NCBI RefSeq assembly: GCF_043290135.1 | Contig: NC_134710.1 | Span: 137,538,155-137,602,154, forward strand | Direction: 5' to 3' | Source: Rhipicephalus microplus | Taxonomy: Eukaryota > Arthropoda > Arachnida > Ixodida > Ixodidae | DNA length: 64,000 bases | Notes under the pieces: model-generated | Seen by the model: only the letters and a program-made list of their open reading frames with translations | Told to the model about the DNA's origin: nothing | Database searches by the model: none | Position numbers and translations under genes: made by a program | Shown: positions 33,396 through 44,848 of the stretch, piece by piece | Layout of the letters: each line of letters begins with the position of its first letter | Position numbering within the stretch: the stretch's first letter is position 1

Positions 33396-34320
33396 TATTA
33401 TTAGTAATGTAAATGACAATGTTGTTATCTTAGTGAACGCAGTGTGAAGACATTGTTCTGAAGGAAGCTGTTCAATCTTCCTCGGAATAAAAGATGCACA
33501 TATGTAAAATCATTTTTTCATTTACACATCAAGCCATGTATTTTCTTTCTATGGCAGCCACCCTGGCAAACCAAACTGCCATGGGGAAGTATGTAGCTTT
33601 CAGAAGGGGCTCAATGGCAAATTAAATTACAGGAATAGAATGCTGAATTGTGAAATCAGCTCAGCAGACTCTTGCAAGGTGTTGGAAAATTCAGTAAAGG
33701 CAAGTTGTAGCACTCTAGTCGACGCGCTTAGTCCCAACTTTTCACAAAACTGCACCGCCACGCGGAAACGTCACTTTCAATCGGGCCCCTTAGTTGTTTT
33801 TCACATTCAATGTTACCAGGTTGATTGATGAGCCCCTTGGCAATAGCCCTTAGCTGATAGGTCGCAGCTGCTCAACAATGGCTGTGTGCCAGTTTCAATA
33901 TCAATGTCAGCAAGTTTATTGATGATGGCTTGGTGGAATCCTTTATTTCTCAGAGAGCGACACATTTCTGTCTTTTTTTATTGCAGCTACATTTTTCTCT
34001 TTCTGGAGTTTGACACCGAACAATGCATATTGAAATAATGGCTGCAATTAATGTGACTGTCTTGAATTACACACTGTAATTATAATGGTGGCTCACCTCT
34101 CTATGCCTCATTTTTTTTTACTGTGGCCACAAGGGGCATTTTGTTCTTCATTAGATCAACTTTTGGTTATTGCCTTCTGCTTGCAAGAATCCATTACTGC
34201 CTCCATCTTGCTCTTTAACTATGTATTTGCTGCACTGTAACGCTGGTTGGTTTTTTTCTGGTGGTAGACATTGAGGCACTAATGCCAATAAATAAATAGT
34301 ATCATTGTACACTTACTTCA
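33396..34320. other. Non-coding DNA with a LINE-like tail
   Basis: Mostly unrecognised. 34050-34300 ends AGGCACTAATGCCAATAAATAA, resembling another LINE 3' end. The 12 bases at 34309-34320 are the left target duplication of the RTE copy. Confidence 0.4.
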
Positions 34321-36087
34321 TAAAGTATGCGATGTAAGAAGGTATAACATGGAGAGAATCGAACACGCTCTGAAAAACGGAGGAAGCGTCAAAGCAGTGA
34401 AGAGGAAACTTGGGATAGGCAAAAGTCGGATGTATGCACTAAGGGACAAAGAAGGCAAAATAACTACCAATATGGATAGGATAGTTAAAATAGCGGAGGA
34501 GTTTTACAGAGATCTGTACAGTAGCCGACAACCACGACCTTAATACTATAAGAACTAGCAGTAACCCAGGTGACACCCTACCAGTAATGATAGAAGAAGT
34601 CAGAAAAGCTTTGGAGAGCATGCAAAGAGGCAAAGCTGCTGGTGAGGATCAGGTAACATCAGATCTGCTGAAAGATGGAGGACAGATTGTGTTAGAAAAA
34701 CTAGCCACCCTGTTTATGAGGCGTCTCCTGGCGGGAAGGGTACCAGAGTCTTGGAAGAACGCTAACATCATCTTAATACATAAGAAAGGAGATGACAAGG
34801 ACTTGAAGAATTACAGGCCGATCAGCTTGCTCTCTGTAGTATACAAGCTATTTACAAAGGTAATTGCTAACAGGGTAAAGAAAACATTAGAATTCAATCA
34901 ACCAAAGAAACAAGCAGGATTTCGAACAGACTACTCAGCAATCGACCACATTCATACTATAATTCAGGTAATAGAGAAATGCTCAGAATATAACCAACCG
35001 CTATACATAGCCTTCATAGATTACGAGAAGGCGTTTGATTCAGTAGAAATATCAGCCGTCATGCAGAGACTGCGGAATCAGGGCATTGATGAAGTATATA
35101 TAAACATCCTGGAAGAAATCTACAGGGGATCAACTGCTACCATAGTGCTTCATAAAGAAAGCAACAGAATACCAATCAAGAAGGGTGTAAGGCAGGGGGA
35201 CACAATCTCCCCAATGCTATTTACCGTGTGCTTACAGGAGGTTTTCAGAAGCCTAGAATGGGAACAGTTAGGGATAAGAGTTAATGGAGAATACCTTAGT
35301 AACCTGCGCTTCGCCGATGACATTGCATTGCTGAGTAACTCAGGGGACGAATTGCAACTCATGATTACGGAGTTAGACAAGGAGAGCAGAAAGGTGGGTC
35401 TTCAAATTAATCTGCAGAAAACGAAAGTAATGTACACCAACCTCGGAAAGGAGCTGCGCTGCGAGATAGGTAATAGTGCACTTGAAGTTGTAAAAGACTA
35501 TGTCTACTTAGGGCAGGTAATAACCGTAGAGCCTAACCACGAGATTGAAGTAACTAGAAGAATAAAAATGGGGTGGAGTACATTCGGCAAGCACTCTCAA
35601 ATTATGACAAGTAGATTGCCACTATTCCTCAAGAGGAAGGTATATAACAGCTGTATCTTGCCGGTACTTAGCTATGGAGCAGAAACCTGGAGACTTACAA
35701 AGAGGGTTCAGCTTAAATTGAGGACGACGCAGCGAGCAATGGAAAAAAAATGGTAGGTGTAACCTTAAGAGACAAAAAGAGAGCAGAGTGGATTAGGGGG
35801 CAAACGGGGGTTAAGGATATCATAGTTGAAATAAAGAAGAGGAAATGGACATGGGCCGGGCATGTAGCGCGTAGACAGGATAACCGCTGGTCATCAAGGG
35901 TAACTAACTGGATTCCCAGAGAAGGGAAGCGGGTTAGGGGAAGACAGAAGGTTAGGTGGGCAGATGAGATTAAGAAGTTTGCGGGTATAAATTGGCAGCA
36001 GCGAGCAAAGGACCGGGTTAACTGGCGGAACATGGGAGAGGCCTTTGTCCTGCAGTGGACGTAGTCAGGCTGATGATGATAATGATG
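34321..36087 (+). mobile_element. RTE-type LINE, 5' truncated, with 12-bp target duplication
   Basis: Flanked by ACACTTACTTCA at 34309-34320 and 36088-36099. The body contains the RT and C-terminal part of an RTE protein and ends in GGCTGATGATGATAATGATG, the short (GAT)n-like tail seen in RTE elements. The 5' part, including the apurinic endonuclease, is missing. The clean duplication shows the copy inserted already truncated. Confidence 0.9.
34349..36064 (+). pseudogene. RTE reverse transcriptase and C-terminal domain
   Basis: Linker 34349-34543 (RKLGIGKSRMYALRDKEGKI). After a frame change, RT at 34587-35756: KAAGEDQVTSDLLKDGG, LIHKKGDDKDLKNYRPISLL, FIDYEKAFDSV (motif A Asp), GVRQGDTISPMLF, LRFADDIALLS (catalytic FADD, intact), LSYGAETWRL. 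A one-base change in an A run near 35747 ends the frame at MEKKW. The next frame (35750-36064) continues with RDKKRAEWIRGQTGVKDI, WAGHVARRQDNRW and GRQKVRWADEI, the conserved RTE C-terminus. Two frame changes, otherwise well preserved. Confidence 0.92.
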
Positions 36088-36180
36088 ACACTTACTTCAC
36101 ACTGCTTTCCTGAGAACCTTATCGCTCAGTAATGTGTGCTTATACCGCTACTGTATCATTGTTTTTTGTTTGTTTCGTAG

Positions 36181-36239
36181 GGACTTGCAAGAGTGTACTG
36201 AGCTGAGCAAGCACTTCTTTCAAGATGATGAGCAGAAAG
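36181..36239 (+). CDS. Candidate exon 4 of the host gene (59 bp)
   Basis: The acceptor is GTTTTTTGTTTGTTTCGTAG (to 36180), a strong pyrimidine tract. The donor is GTAATG from 36240. Open only in the frame that needs two bases from the preceding exon: DLQECTELSKHFFQDDEQK, then one base. Its helical, charged character matches exons 1 and 2. It lies 82 bp beyond the RTE target duplication, so that insertion spared it. Protein not recognised. Confidence 0.55.
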
Positions 36240-36486
36240 GTAATGCTGCTTGGCACTTGAAATTTGCTTTGAGAGATCAGTACACGCACATATGTTTCAT
36301 GCATACAAGTAATGGAACATTGACAGAACCTGTCACCCTGCTGCATGTATTGGAGAGTTGGGCAGATGCGGAGGTCAACGTTGATTGCATCGAGTTAACA
36401 AGTGACATTGCCTTTATAGTCATAGTTCTCTTTGTTGTTGAATGCGCTGTCATGACATGACACAAGACTAATTGTTGTTTTTGTAG

Positions 36487-36520
36487 TAAGTGAGGTCGCA
36501 ATGATGAAGTTCTTAATCAG
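36487..36520 (+). CDS. Weak candidate exon 5 of the host gene (34 bp)
   Basis: The acceptor is ATTGTTGTTTTTGTAG (to 36486); the donor is only GTGCTA. It would take one base from exon 4, encode V then SEVAMMKFLI, and leave two bases. The phase fits, but a 34-bp segment with a poor donor may be chance. Confidence 0.25.
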
Positions 36521-36915
36521 GTGCTAAAACATAATTTGTAGATTTGGGCGAATACATAGTGAATTTTAGTTCGAAGTGAATTCAAAGCGAATAGTTATTT
36601 TGATCGAATAATTTTGAATCGAAATCGAATAGTATATATGACATATAAAGACAAATGGGCATATTTATCATGACCTAACTTCCACAATATTAAAATTTCT
36701 AAAAACGGAAATTGAGCCTCTATGCTAATGTAATTTTTTTTCATTCAGAGTAACTCGCAACAACTTTGAGTAGTAGCAGGACTTGACTTTTGGCAGAATG
36801 CGAGTCTTAACTGCTTCAAATACGTAACACTTAAAAATGTATTATACTTAGAGCATATAATATAAGCTCTCATAACAAGCTTTTAAGCTTAATAAAATGA
36901 ATTGATCTTAATAAA
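36521..36915. other. AT-rich non-coding DNA
   Basis: Repeated GAATAG/TCGAAT-like words around 36550-36640; nothing else recognised. Confidence 0.4.
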
Positions 36916-37263
36916 TTGAAAAGGGGCTGTGCAACACTTCATCATGTAGCCATGGAATGTATTCACTAAAGAAGCTTATTGCCTCATGAATTCAATGCCG
37001 CAAAAATTTTTAGAGTCTGTAGAGTCGCCAAGATTTGCCGCAACTTGCAAGTGCATTCTCTCTTCTCTTCCCGATGAGAGCGCTGGAAGCTAAGCAGGGA
37101 GAGACGGCACGGGGAAAGAAAATACGTCACGCGTGCTTTCTGAGCTTGTGGAATCATTTGCTTGAGAGAAGAGAGCGATTTTCCGCTGATTTTGAGAATT
37201 TATTGTGTATCGCACGTCATGTCTTGTATTATATCAAACAATATATCAAATAGTAGATAATAT

Positions 37264-37555
37264 TGCCGAGACATAGTGCCTGCATTCAAACAACGCGCCC
37301 ATCACCACGCGCACAGGGACATACATGCGTGCCGTCTAGTGTTGCGCAGAGACGATGATGATAGCACGAAAACGCAGCTGGCCCCTGCTGATGTGCGCCA
37401 CGCGCTTGGGACTCTTCTTGAAGAAGTAGAAGAAGCAGACATCTTTGGTGTTCGGCTGTAACGTGCTACGACCATAGTTCCTTTGAGTTGTGGGCACAGG
37501 TTCGCCCTTTAATAAATACGTTTTATTACACCCCGAGTCCTTCAACATCGTTACA
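37264..37555 (+). repeat. 5' LTR of Gypsy 3 (292 bp)
   Basis: Starts TGCCGAGACATAG and ends ATCGTTACA. TTTAATAAATACG near 37508 is the likely polyadenylation signal. TGGTGGACGTGCTGGG directly after is the probable primer binding site. The segment at 37277-37365 matches the truncated copy at 42597-42681. Confidence 0.85.
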
Positions 37556-37577
37556 TTTCTGGTGGACGTGCTGGGTA

Positions 37578-38820
37578 ATGAATCAAAGCCCTACGAACGC
37601 AAGACAGCGTAGCCCCGACCACCAGCGAGTTGATCCTGGGGAGCCGACACCTGTGCATAAGAGGACCAGTCGCCGTCTTCGAGGTGATTCACCAGAATTC
37701 AGTCCACTCCACTTCACGCCAAGGGGAACTCAGTCAATGGACGCCGCCACCATGGCAAGTCATGTAACACCAGCCCAAGTGGTGATAAATCAGCCTCACC
37801 AGCCACCAGTATTTCATGGCGACTCGTATGAAGACGTAGAAGATTGGCTGAACCTCTTTGAGAGAGTGGCACGTTTGAACGGTTGGGACGAAAGAAGCTC
37901 CGCCGCGCATACTTTCTTTGGAGGACTTCGCAAAGATGTGGTATGAGAACCATGAAACCTCCTTTACGACCTGGGTTGAATTTCGGCGACAAGCTCTGGC
38001 GACTTATGCCAGCGCGGATCGCAAAGAAAAGGCGTAGGCTGCGCTCGAATCCAGGAATCAACTCACCAACGAAAGTGTCGCAATGTATATCGAGGACATG
38101 ATCCGCCTGTTCAAGCGCGCAGATTCCCATATGACTGAAGACAAGAAGCTACGCCACCTCTTGCGTGGGGTGAAGCAAGAGCTATTCGCTGTTCTCGTCC
38201 GCAACCCACCACGAACAGTTGCGGAGTTTCATACGGAAGCGACAGCCATCGAGAAAACGCCAGAACAGCGGGCTCGACAGTACAATTGAGAAATAAACTA
38301 TGCACATGCCAATGTCTTCTCTGGACGCCAGCGAAGTGACATGGACGCCCTGCGAGAACTCATCAGGTCGGTGATCAGGGAAGAGCTCAGCAAGTTGCAA
38401 GCACCTCACACTAAAGCAACATTGTCTGTCGTCGACGTAGTACGAGACGAACTGAGGCAGATGATACGTGAGCCGGAGCGTGCGCCACAGCCGATCCAAC
38501 GCATCCCAACGTACTCTGAAGTACTCAGACAACCCGCAGCGCACACCAATGCAGCAGTTGCGATGGCCTCTCGTTGCCCACACACGGTACGCAGCGCACC
38601 TCGTCCACTGGAACCGACGGCTACCTACCGGCCACGAGCCCGTGGTGTAGCTCGCTGCGTGGATCAAAGGCCCCGGAACAGTGACATCTGGCGGGACCAT
38701 GAGTGCAGGCCTTTGTGTTTCCATTGTGGGAAACCTATACACACCACTGTGTGTATAGGTTCTGCCCTTACCGACAGGCAGGATTAAGGGGCTTTTCGTT
38801 GTACGCACCATGCCCTCGAA
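37578..38820 (+). pseudogene. Gag (Gypsy 3)
   Basis: ATG 37578 begins MNQSPTNARQRSPDHQ. The capsid-like part has FHGDSYEDVEDWLNLFERVA, then a frameshift near 37930, and resumes in frame 1 (WYENHETSFTTWVEFRRQAL, MYIEDMIRLFKRADSHM, LLRGVKQELFAVLVRNPP). Stops lie at about 38038 and 38287. The zinc knuckle begins CFHCGKP (about 38713), but a 28-base perfect palindrome (38733-38760) disrupts it and shifts the frame into the tail. Would package element RNA; inactive here. Confidence 0.85.
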
Positions 38821-38823
38821 ACG

Positions 38824-40739
38824 GTGAACGGCCAACGGAGATCGAAAAGTACTTGTCCGCGCGCCAGAGCCCACTCCACGCCAACATCAGCCAAGATCGC
38901 CGTCGCCCAGGCGATACCGATCACCCAGCCCACGTGCTTCTTTCGCACGGTCTGGGCACCGTTCTACAAGCCCACACCAGGAAAACTGAAGCAAGCGACC
39001 TGTGGAGGTGAGGCTTCTGATAACTACAGTTGCGGAGATCCTCCATTACGGTTTCAAGGTGACGATGCTATGTTTACAGAGGATAAGCGCAGCAGTGCGA
39101 AGATTACTTCAGATTTGCGGTTGAAAATAGACGGATACGAGCTAAATGCTTTAGTTGACACCGGCGCTGATTATTCGGTAATGAGTCACAAATTGGCAAA
39201 GAAACTGAAAAAGGTTGTGACAAAATGGAGTGGGGCACAGATACGCACGGCAGATGGCCACACTGTTACACCGCCCGGCAGATGCACCTCAAGGCTCGAA
39301 ATAAGAGACTTTACTTACGTTGCTGACTTCATCGTGCTGCCGGACTGTTCAAGGGAGCTTATACTAGGAATGGATTTTCTGCAAGCCAATGGAGCCATAA
39401 TTAATCTGCGCAGATCCAGTGTAACGTTTTCGATCGAACAAGCTATGTCGGTGGAGGAATCGGAAAAGCGACGTCTTACTGCTCTGCGCGTTGTTGATGA
39501 TGACGTCACAGTGCCACCACGCTGTAGTGTAATGGTGCTTGTTGAAAATAAGGCATTTTGTGACCATGAAGGAATAGCGGATGGAAACATAGAGCTCTTT
39601 TTAAACAAAGGAATTTGCGTGGCGAGGGGTGTTGTTCACTTAAGGGATGGCCGCTCAGTTGTCCTCTTTACGAATTTTGGGAATGAATGTCAGCACATCG
39701 CGCAAGGTATGGCTATCGCCTATTTCCACGAGTTCTGCATGGCGACTGAACTATGCAATTTAGCGACAACGCCAACCACTCCACAAGAGACCTGCAACGT
39801 CGACGCATCAGTTAACGTCAACCATGGGCTCCCAGAATATCAAAAGAAACGATTGTTCGCCCTTATAAAAGAGTTTTCGAACTGCTTTTCAACGTCCTCT
39901 GTGGTGCGACGCATGGCTATTGCAAAACACAGGATTATAACAGAAGAAGCCACGAGACCGATTTACCAACACCCATATCGAGTATCGCAAAAGGAAAGAG
40001 ACGTCATCAAGAATCAAGTGGAGGAGATACTTTCAGATGACGTGATCCAGCCTTCCAGCAGTTCATGGGCGTCTCCCGTAGTGCTTGTTAAAAAGAAAGA
40101 TAACAGCCTTCGATTCTGCGTCGACTATCGGAAACTGAACAGCGTAACGAAACGGGATGTATACCCTCTGCCGCGTATCGATGATACACTCGATCGACTA
40201 CGCAGTGCGAAATACTTCTCCTCCCTTGATCTCAAGAGCGGATATTGGCAAATTGAGGTGGATGAGTGCGACCGTGAAAAGACGGCATTCATAACCCCAG
40301 ACGGCCTCTACGAATTTAAAGCGCTTCCATTCGGCCTGTGCACAGCGCCAGCTACGTTTCAGAGAATGATCGACGCTGTTTTCGCGGGACTGAAATGGCA
40401 GTCCTGCTTGGTGTACTTGGATGACGTCGTATTTTCCGCTAAATTCGACCAACATCTAGAGCGACTCCGCACAGTATTAGAAGCCATTCGTTCAGCAGAC
40501 TTGACCATCAAGCCAGAAAAATGCCACTTCGCTTTTGAAGAGCTTCGATTCCTCGGACACGTCGTCAGCTCCGACGGCGTTCGGCCAGATCCCGAAAAGA
40601 CAGCTGCCATCGCGAAGTTCCCGACACCCAAATACAAGAAGTCAGTACGTCGCTTCTTGGGTTTATGCGCGTACTATCGGCGATTTGTGGAATATTTTTC
40701 GAACATTGCTGAATCACTTACTAATCTGACAAAAGACGA
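38824..40739 (+). pseudogene. Protease and reverse transcriptase (Gypsy 3)
   Basis: One uninterrupted frame. The upstream part overlaps the gag tail. Protease: NALVDTGADYSVM (intact Asp-Thr-Gly) and LILGMDFLQANGA. RT: RVSQKERDVIKNQVEEIL, WASPVVLVKKKDNSLRFC, SLDLKSGYWQIEV (motif A), LPFGLCTAPATFQRM and VYLDDVVFSAKFDQH (catalytic YLDD, intact), then LRFLGHVVSSDGVRPDP. The frame is lost at LTNLTKDEV near 40738, where a few codons seem to be missing. All catalytic residues visible here are present. No obvious start codon; expression was probably as a Gag-Pol fusion. Confidence 0.92.
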
Positions 40740-42521
40740 GGTGAACAACAGGAAGCATTTGATGAGTTAAGAACACGCCTGCAAGCCTCTCAAATCCTCG
40801 CCCACTTCGATGATACTGCCGAAACTGAAGTTCACACTGATGCGAGTAACTTCGGCCTCGGAGCCATTCTAGTCCAGCGGCAAAACGGCCAAGAAAAAGT
40901 GCTAGCGTATGCCAGCCGCAAGCATTCGAAAGCTGAGACAAATTACTCTGCAACCGAAAAAGAGTGTCTCGCGGTCATCTGGGCCATAAGTAAATTTCGG
41001 CCGTACCTCTACGGTAGACCATTCCGTGCAGTCAGTGACCACCATTGCCTGTGTTGGCTGGCGAATCTTAAGGATCCCTCTGGCCGACTAGCAAGATGGA
41101 GCCTTCGGCTACAAGAGTACGATGTTACTGTGGTATACAAATCTGGGAAAAAGTACAGCGATGCCGACTGCCTGTCACGCGCACCAGTGGAGACGAGTGA
41201 GCCGGAGGAAGAAGACTTCCCGTTTCTAGGCGTCGTCCAAGCATTAGAAATCGCTCAACAACAACAAAATGACCCTGATTTGCTGCCGCTTATACAGCGT
41301 CTCCAAGGACTCAACGTTAAAGTGCCGCGCATTTTATCCAGAAGGCTCCCTTCGTTTTGTCTTCGAGAAGGGGTCCTTTACAAGAGGAACTTCAAGCCTC
41401 ATGGTGACAAGTTTTTACTCGTTGTACCTGCACCTTCACGAAACGACATTCTGCACGCATGTCATGATGAGCCAACATCTGGACACATGGGTGTCAGCCG
41501 TACATTCGCCAGAATTTACCTAAAATATTACTGGCCAAAACTGTTATCATCAGTTCAGCGCTATGTGAAAACTTGCCGTGAGTGTCAAAGACGCAAAACT
41601 CCATCCGTGAAACCTGCAGGCCTCCTCCAGCCAATAGAACCACCGCATGCCCCATTCCAACAAGTCGGTATGGATCTCCTAGGCCCGTTTCCGACATCGA
41701 CTGCACACAAGAAGTGGATAGTCGTAGCAACGGACTATCTCACTCGCTACGCTGAGACTGACTCACTGTACACTGCAACAGCTCTTGAAGTTGCCAAGTT
41801 CTTCATTAACAACATAGTCCTCAGACATGGTGCACCCAGTGTCGTAATTACAGATCGTGGCCCAGCTTTTACTGCACACCTAATGAAATGTCTGATGCGA
41901 ATGACCCATACAGAACAGAGAAGAACTACAGCATACCATCCTCAAACAAATGGCCTAACGGAGCGCTTGAACAGAACTCTGACTGATATGCTTTCAATGT
42001 ATATCGACGTCGAACATAAACTGTGGGATGAAATATTGCCCTACATCACGTTCGCATATAATACAGCCATTCAAGAAACAACGCGAGTGACACCATTTGA
42101 ACTTGTATTCGGCCGAAGAGTCACCACTCCACTGGATGCCATGTTACCACTGAATGTTGAAAGCAGCAATCCACCTGGCCTAGACGACTTCCTGCAAAGA
42201 GCTGAGGAATCACGACAGATGGCGAGATACAGAATACGCCGCCAACAGCGTATCGACTCCTATCGGTACAATCAGCGTCGTACCAAAGCGCATTTTCAAC
42301 CAGGTTACAAAGTATGGATATGGACCCCAGTGCGTAGCCGTGGACTTTCTGAAAAACTTTTTAGCCGCTACTTCGGGCCTTACGAAGTACTCCATCGTGT
42401 AAGCCATGTAACTTACCAAGTCAGATCCGCTATACACGGCAGCTCAAAACGCCGCAACCCTACAGAGGTTGTACATGTAGTCCGGATGAAGCCTTACTAT
42501 GAGAGATCACCGGACCAGTGA
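40740..42521 (+). pseudogene. RNase H and integrase (Gypsy 3)
   Basis: Frame 3, open to TGA at 42519-42521. RNase H: VHTDASNFGLGAIL, SATEKECLAVIW and VSDHHCLCWL. Integrase: zinc-binding HDEPTSGHMG plus CRECQ; core GMDLLGPFP, ITDRGPAFTAH and YHPQTNGLTERLNRTL, a complete DDE triad; C-terminus FQPGYKVWIWTPV, FGPYEVLHRVSHVTYQV and VVHVVRMKPYY. No internal stop. The element fails mainly because of the frame change at its start, the damaged gag and the truncated 3' LTR. Confidence 0.93.
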
Positions 42522-42569
42522 CGCCTACCACGAATCTATTCATTGCCTGACGCATCGGGACGATGCGTA

Positions 42570-42681
42570 TGAGGAGGGGGATTACGCCGCGACACAGTGC
42601 CTGCATTCAAACAACGCGTCCACCACGCGCACAGAAACATACACGCACGCCATCTAGTGTTGCGCAGAGACGATGATGATA
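42570..42681 (+). repeat. Polypurine tract and truncated 3' LTR of Gypsy 3
   Basis: GAGGAGGGGGAT (42571-42582) is the polypurine tract. The LTR then matches the 5' LTR for about 100 bp (TGCCTGCATTCAAACAACGC, GTGTTGCGCAGAGACGATGA) and stops at about 42681. About 190 bp of LTR, including the polyadenylation region, is missing. Confidence 0.85.
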
Positions 42682-44022
42682 TTCAAGTTGATACTATTTT
42701 TGTTGATATTTCGAAGGCTTTTGATGGTGTCATCCACTATAAATTAATAAAAAAGATCAGGTTTATTGGATTTGCAGACGGTATTGTGGATTGGATAGCA
42801 GCTTATCTTTCGAACCGATTTCAGTATCTTTATATAAATAATTATGACTCCCATGAACTCGAAGCTTATTCAGGAGTGCCGCAAAGATCTGTTCTCGGAC
42901 CACTGTTATCTCTTATTTACGTTAATGACATCACTGATTGCGCAGAAGAAGGAGTAAAGTTACGGCTCTTCGCCGGCGACAATTGGTTATATACACTTGC
43001 GTGCAGAGAGTCGATGATCAACTCAAATTGAACAATACATTTAACAAGATAGCCCATTGGTGCGACAGATGGAGCATGGAAAATAATGTTAAGAAAACTA
43101 AATGCATGATTATAACACATAAAAAGACAATTCTTAGTTTCAAATATAGACTAATGGGTAACGATTTATTAGTGACAGATCAAGTTAAATATTTGGGCGT
43201 GACCTTTGCAGGAGACATGAAATTGAATATTCACATTGAAAACACGTGCACAAAGGCTTTCCGAACATTCGGATTCTTGCGAAGAAAACTGTCTGCAGCT
43301 CCATCACATGTGAAGTTAACTGCATATAAAATATTAGTGAGGCCGCTTATTGAGTGTGGTAATAATGTGTGGAACCCACACCAGAAAAAAACTTATACAA
43401 AAACTAGAAAGTATACAAAATAGAGCATATATTCGAAGTACTCTCGACACCAAAGCGTAAGTGCCCTTAGAAATCAGGCAGCACTGCCCACCCTTGCGTG
43501 TCGGTGTGTTGTGGCCGCAATGAAGTTTCTTTTTATGCTCTATCATGACCACATAAACACAGACAAACATGACTACATGCAGACATTGCACCATCACTCC
43601 ATCAGAACCTGTCACAATAAACACATCAGGCCTTATCAGGCTAAATGCGACACGTTTAAATATTTTTTTTTTCATGGGCTATTGAAACTTGGAATGCTTT
43701 ACCAAGTGAAATTGTTGAATGCTGATCTGTGGATGAATTTATTGCTAAACTGGAATTCTTTCTTGGTTGTACATAGGCATGTACTTCATGAGGTAAATGT
43801 TTGCAGAAGCTTGTCAAATGTATGGTGCTTCTTGATGTGTGATGCTATTTGTGCATTTTTTGCGTTGCTGTTTATCTATTGCTGAAGCATTATCTACTGA
43901 GGCATTCTGTGTTAGGTTTGGTTTTTGATTTTAACATGTCCATGCTCATGTATACTTTTTCTAACCACTTCCTGCATGGGCCTGTACAAAGGCCCTAAAG
44001 TATTGGGAAACAAATAATTAAG
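42682..44022 (+). mobile_element. LINE (CR1/L2/Jockey-like) 3' fragment fused to Gypsy 3 LTR
   Basis: Begins inside the RT palm: VDTIFVDISKAFDGV (motif A), AYLSNRFQYLYINN, SGVPQRSVLGPLLSLIYVND, LFAGDNWLY (the catalytic A/D-D-D box, with Gly in place of Ala or Asp). After a stop near 43030, NVKKTKCMIITHKK and YLGVTFAGDMKLN follow, then the RT C-terminus and a 3' untranslated part ending AAACAAATAATTAAG. On the right it stops at TAATATT, the same word that precedes the Gypsy 3 5' LTR. Confidence 0.8.
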
Positions 44023-44116
44023 TAATATTTGGCTTGCATGTCTTCGGTAGCCTCGACTACCAAACGGCAGCGTTTTCTGACAATGTTCAAAAAGTGTTGC
44101 AGGGCCCCTTTAAATT

Positions 44117-44848
44117 TGAAGGAGGGCTTTGTGGTAAAGCAGATTTTTTTTAAATAGGTGTTTTTACAGTTCAACACTTCTACACTGTAGTGAAATTATT
44201 TTTACAAGTGGTGCATTCAGATTAATATGTATCTATAGGTTATTTGAAAATACTTTGAAATTTTCAATAATTTCAATTTGAATTGAAGCAAATTTGGATA
44301 CCCGACTATTCGTTCGAATATTTGAAAGAATGGAATATTCGCAGAAGCGTAATACTTTGTGTATAATACGATCTCTGATGGGTTTTCTTGCGGCCAAAGC
44401 CAGGACGTCTGCTTTTCAAATAAACTTTAACTTCATTTGTGCCAATACTTTAGTGCTACCCTCCCAAGCGGAGCCCATCAGAATGTCAATATATACCAGT
44501 GCTTCTGTGAATGCTGGCAAAAATATATATATATATATATATTTCATTTTTGTAAATGGGTGACTTGGGGGTACCGATCTTAGCAACTTGGTGATGAAAA
44601 TTGGTGATTTTGATTTTATGCTTGCACTAAAAAATGCGGGACCTGTGCTGAAAGTGCGGTTGCTAGGAAGCCAATCATTCTCAAGAACATGTCTGCTTTT
44701 AAAGATGATGTTAGTAACATCTGCTGCACATTTAAGGATGATTCTTTTGAAACTGAAATCGTGTTCACCTAGCTGATAACATAAACCCAATGCCAATGAA
44801 ACCTTGCACGATGCGTAGTTTCTTTGAAAACATGGCAGTGATGAGGGT
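44117..44848. other. Non-coding DNA
   Basis: Includes an (AT)n tract at about 44525-44543. No domain recognised. Confidence 0.4.

Larger units (their letters stand above)
37264..42681 (+). mobile_element. Ty3/Gypsy LTR retrotransposon 3, best preserved here, 3' LTR truncated
   Basis: 5' LTR, gag, protease, RT, RNase H, integrase and the first 100 bp of the 3' LTR, in canonical Gypsy order. Pol needs only one frame change (near 40740) to be continuous. Gag is damaged in two places. The 3' LTR stops at GATGATGAT (about 42681) and continues directly as a LINE RT sequence. Confidence 0.92.
36916..44116. mobile_element. MITE-like repeat split by Gypsy 3 and a LINE fragment
   Basis: The left end AAAAGGGGCTGTGCAACACT (36919-36938) and the reverse complement of the right end (AAAGGGGCCCTGCAACACT at about 44094-44113) are inverted matches. 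Removing 37264-44022 leaves about 0.45 kb with no ORF, a plausible MITE length. The interruption is flanked by TAATATT on both sides (37258-37264, 44023-44029). Confidence 0.5.

Noticed and set aside
38182..38874. 230-codon minus-strand ORF
   Set aside because: Antisense shadow of the Gypsy 3 gag region.
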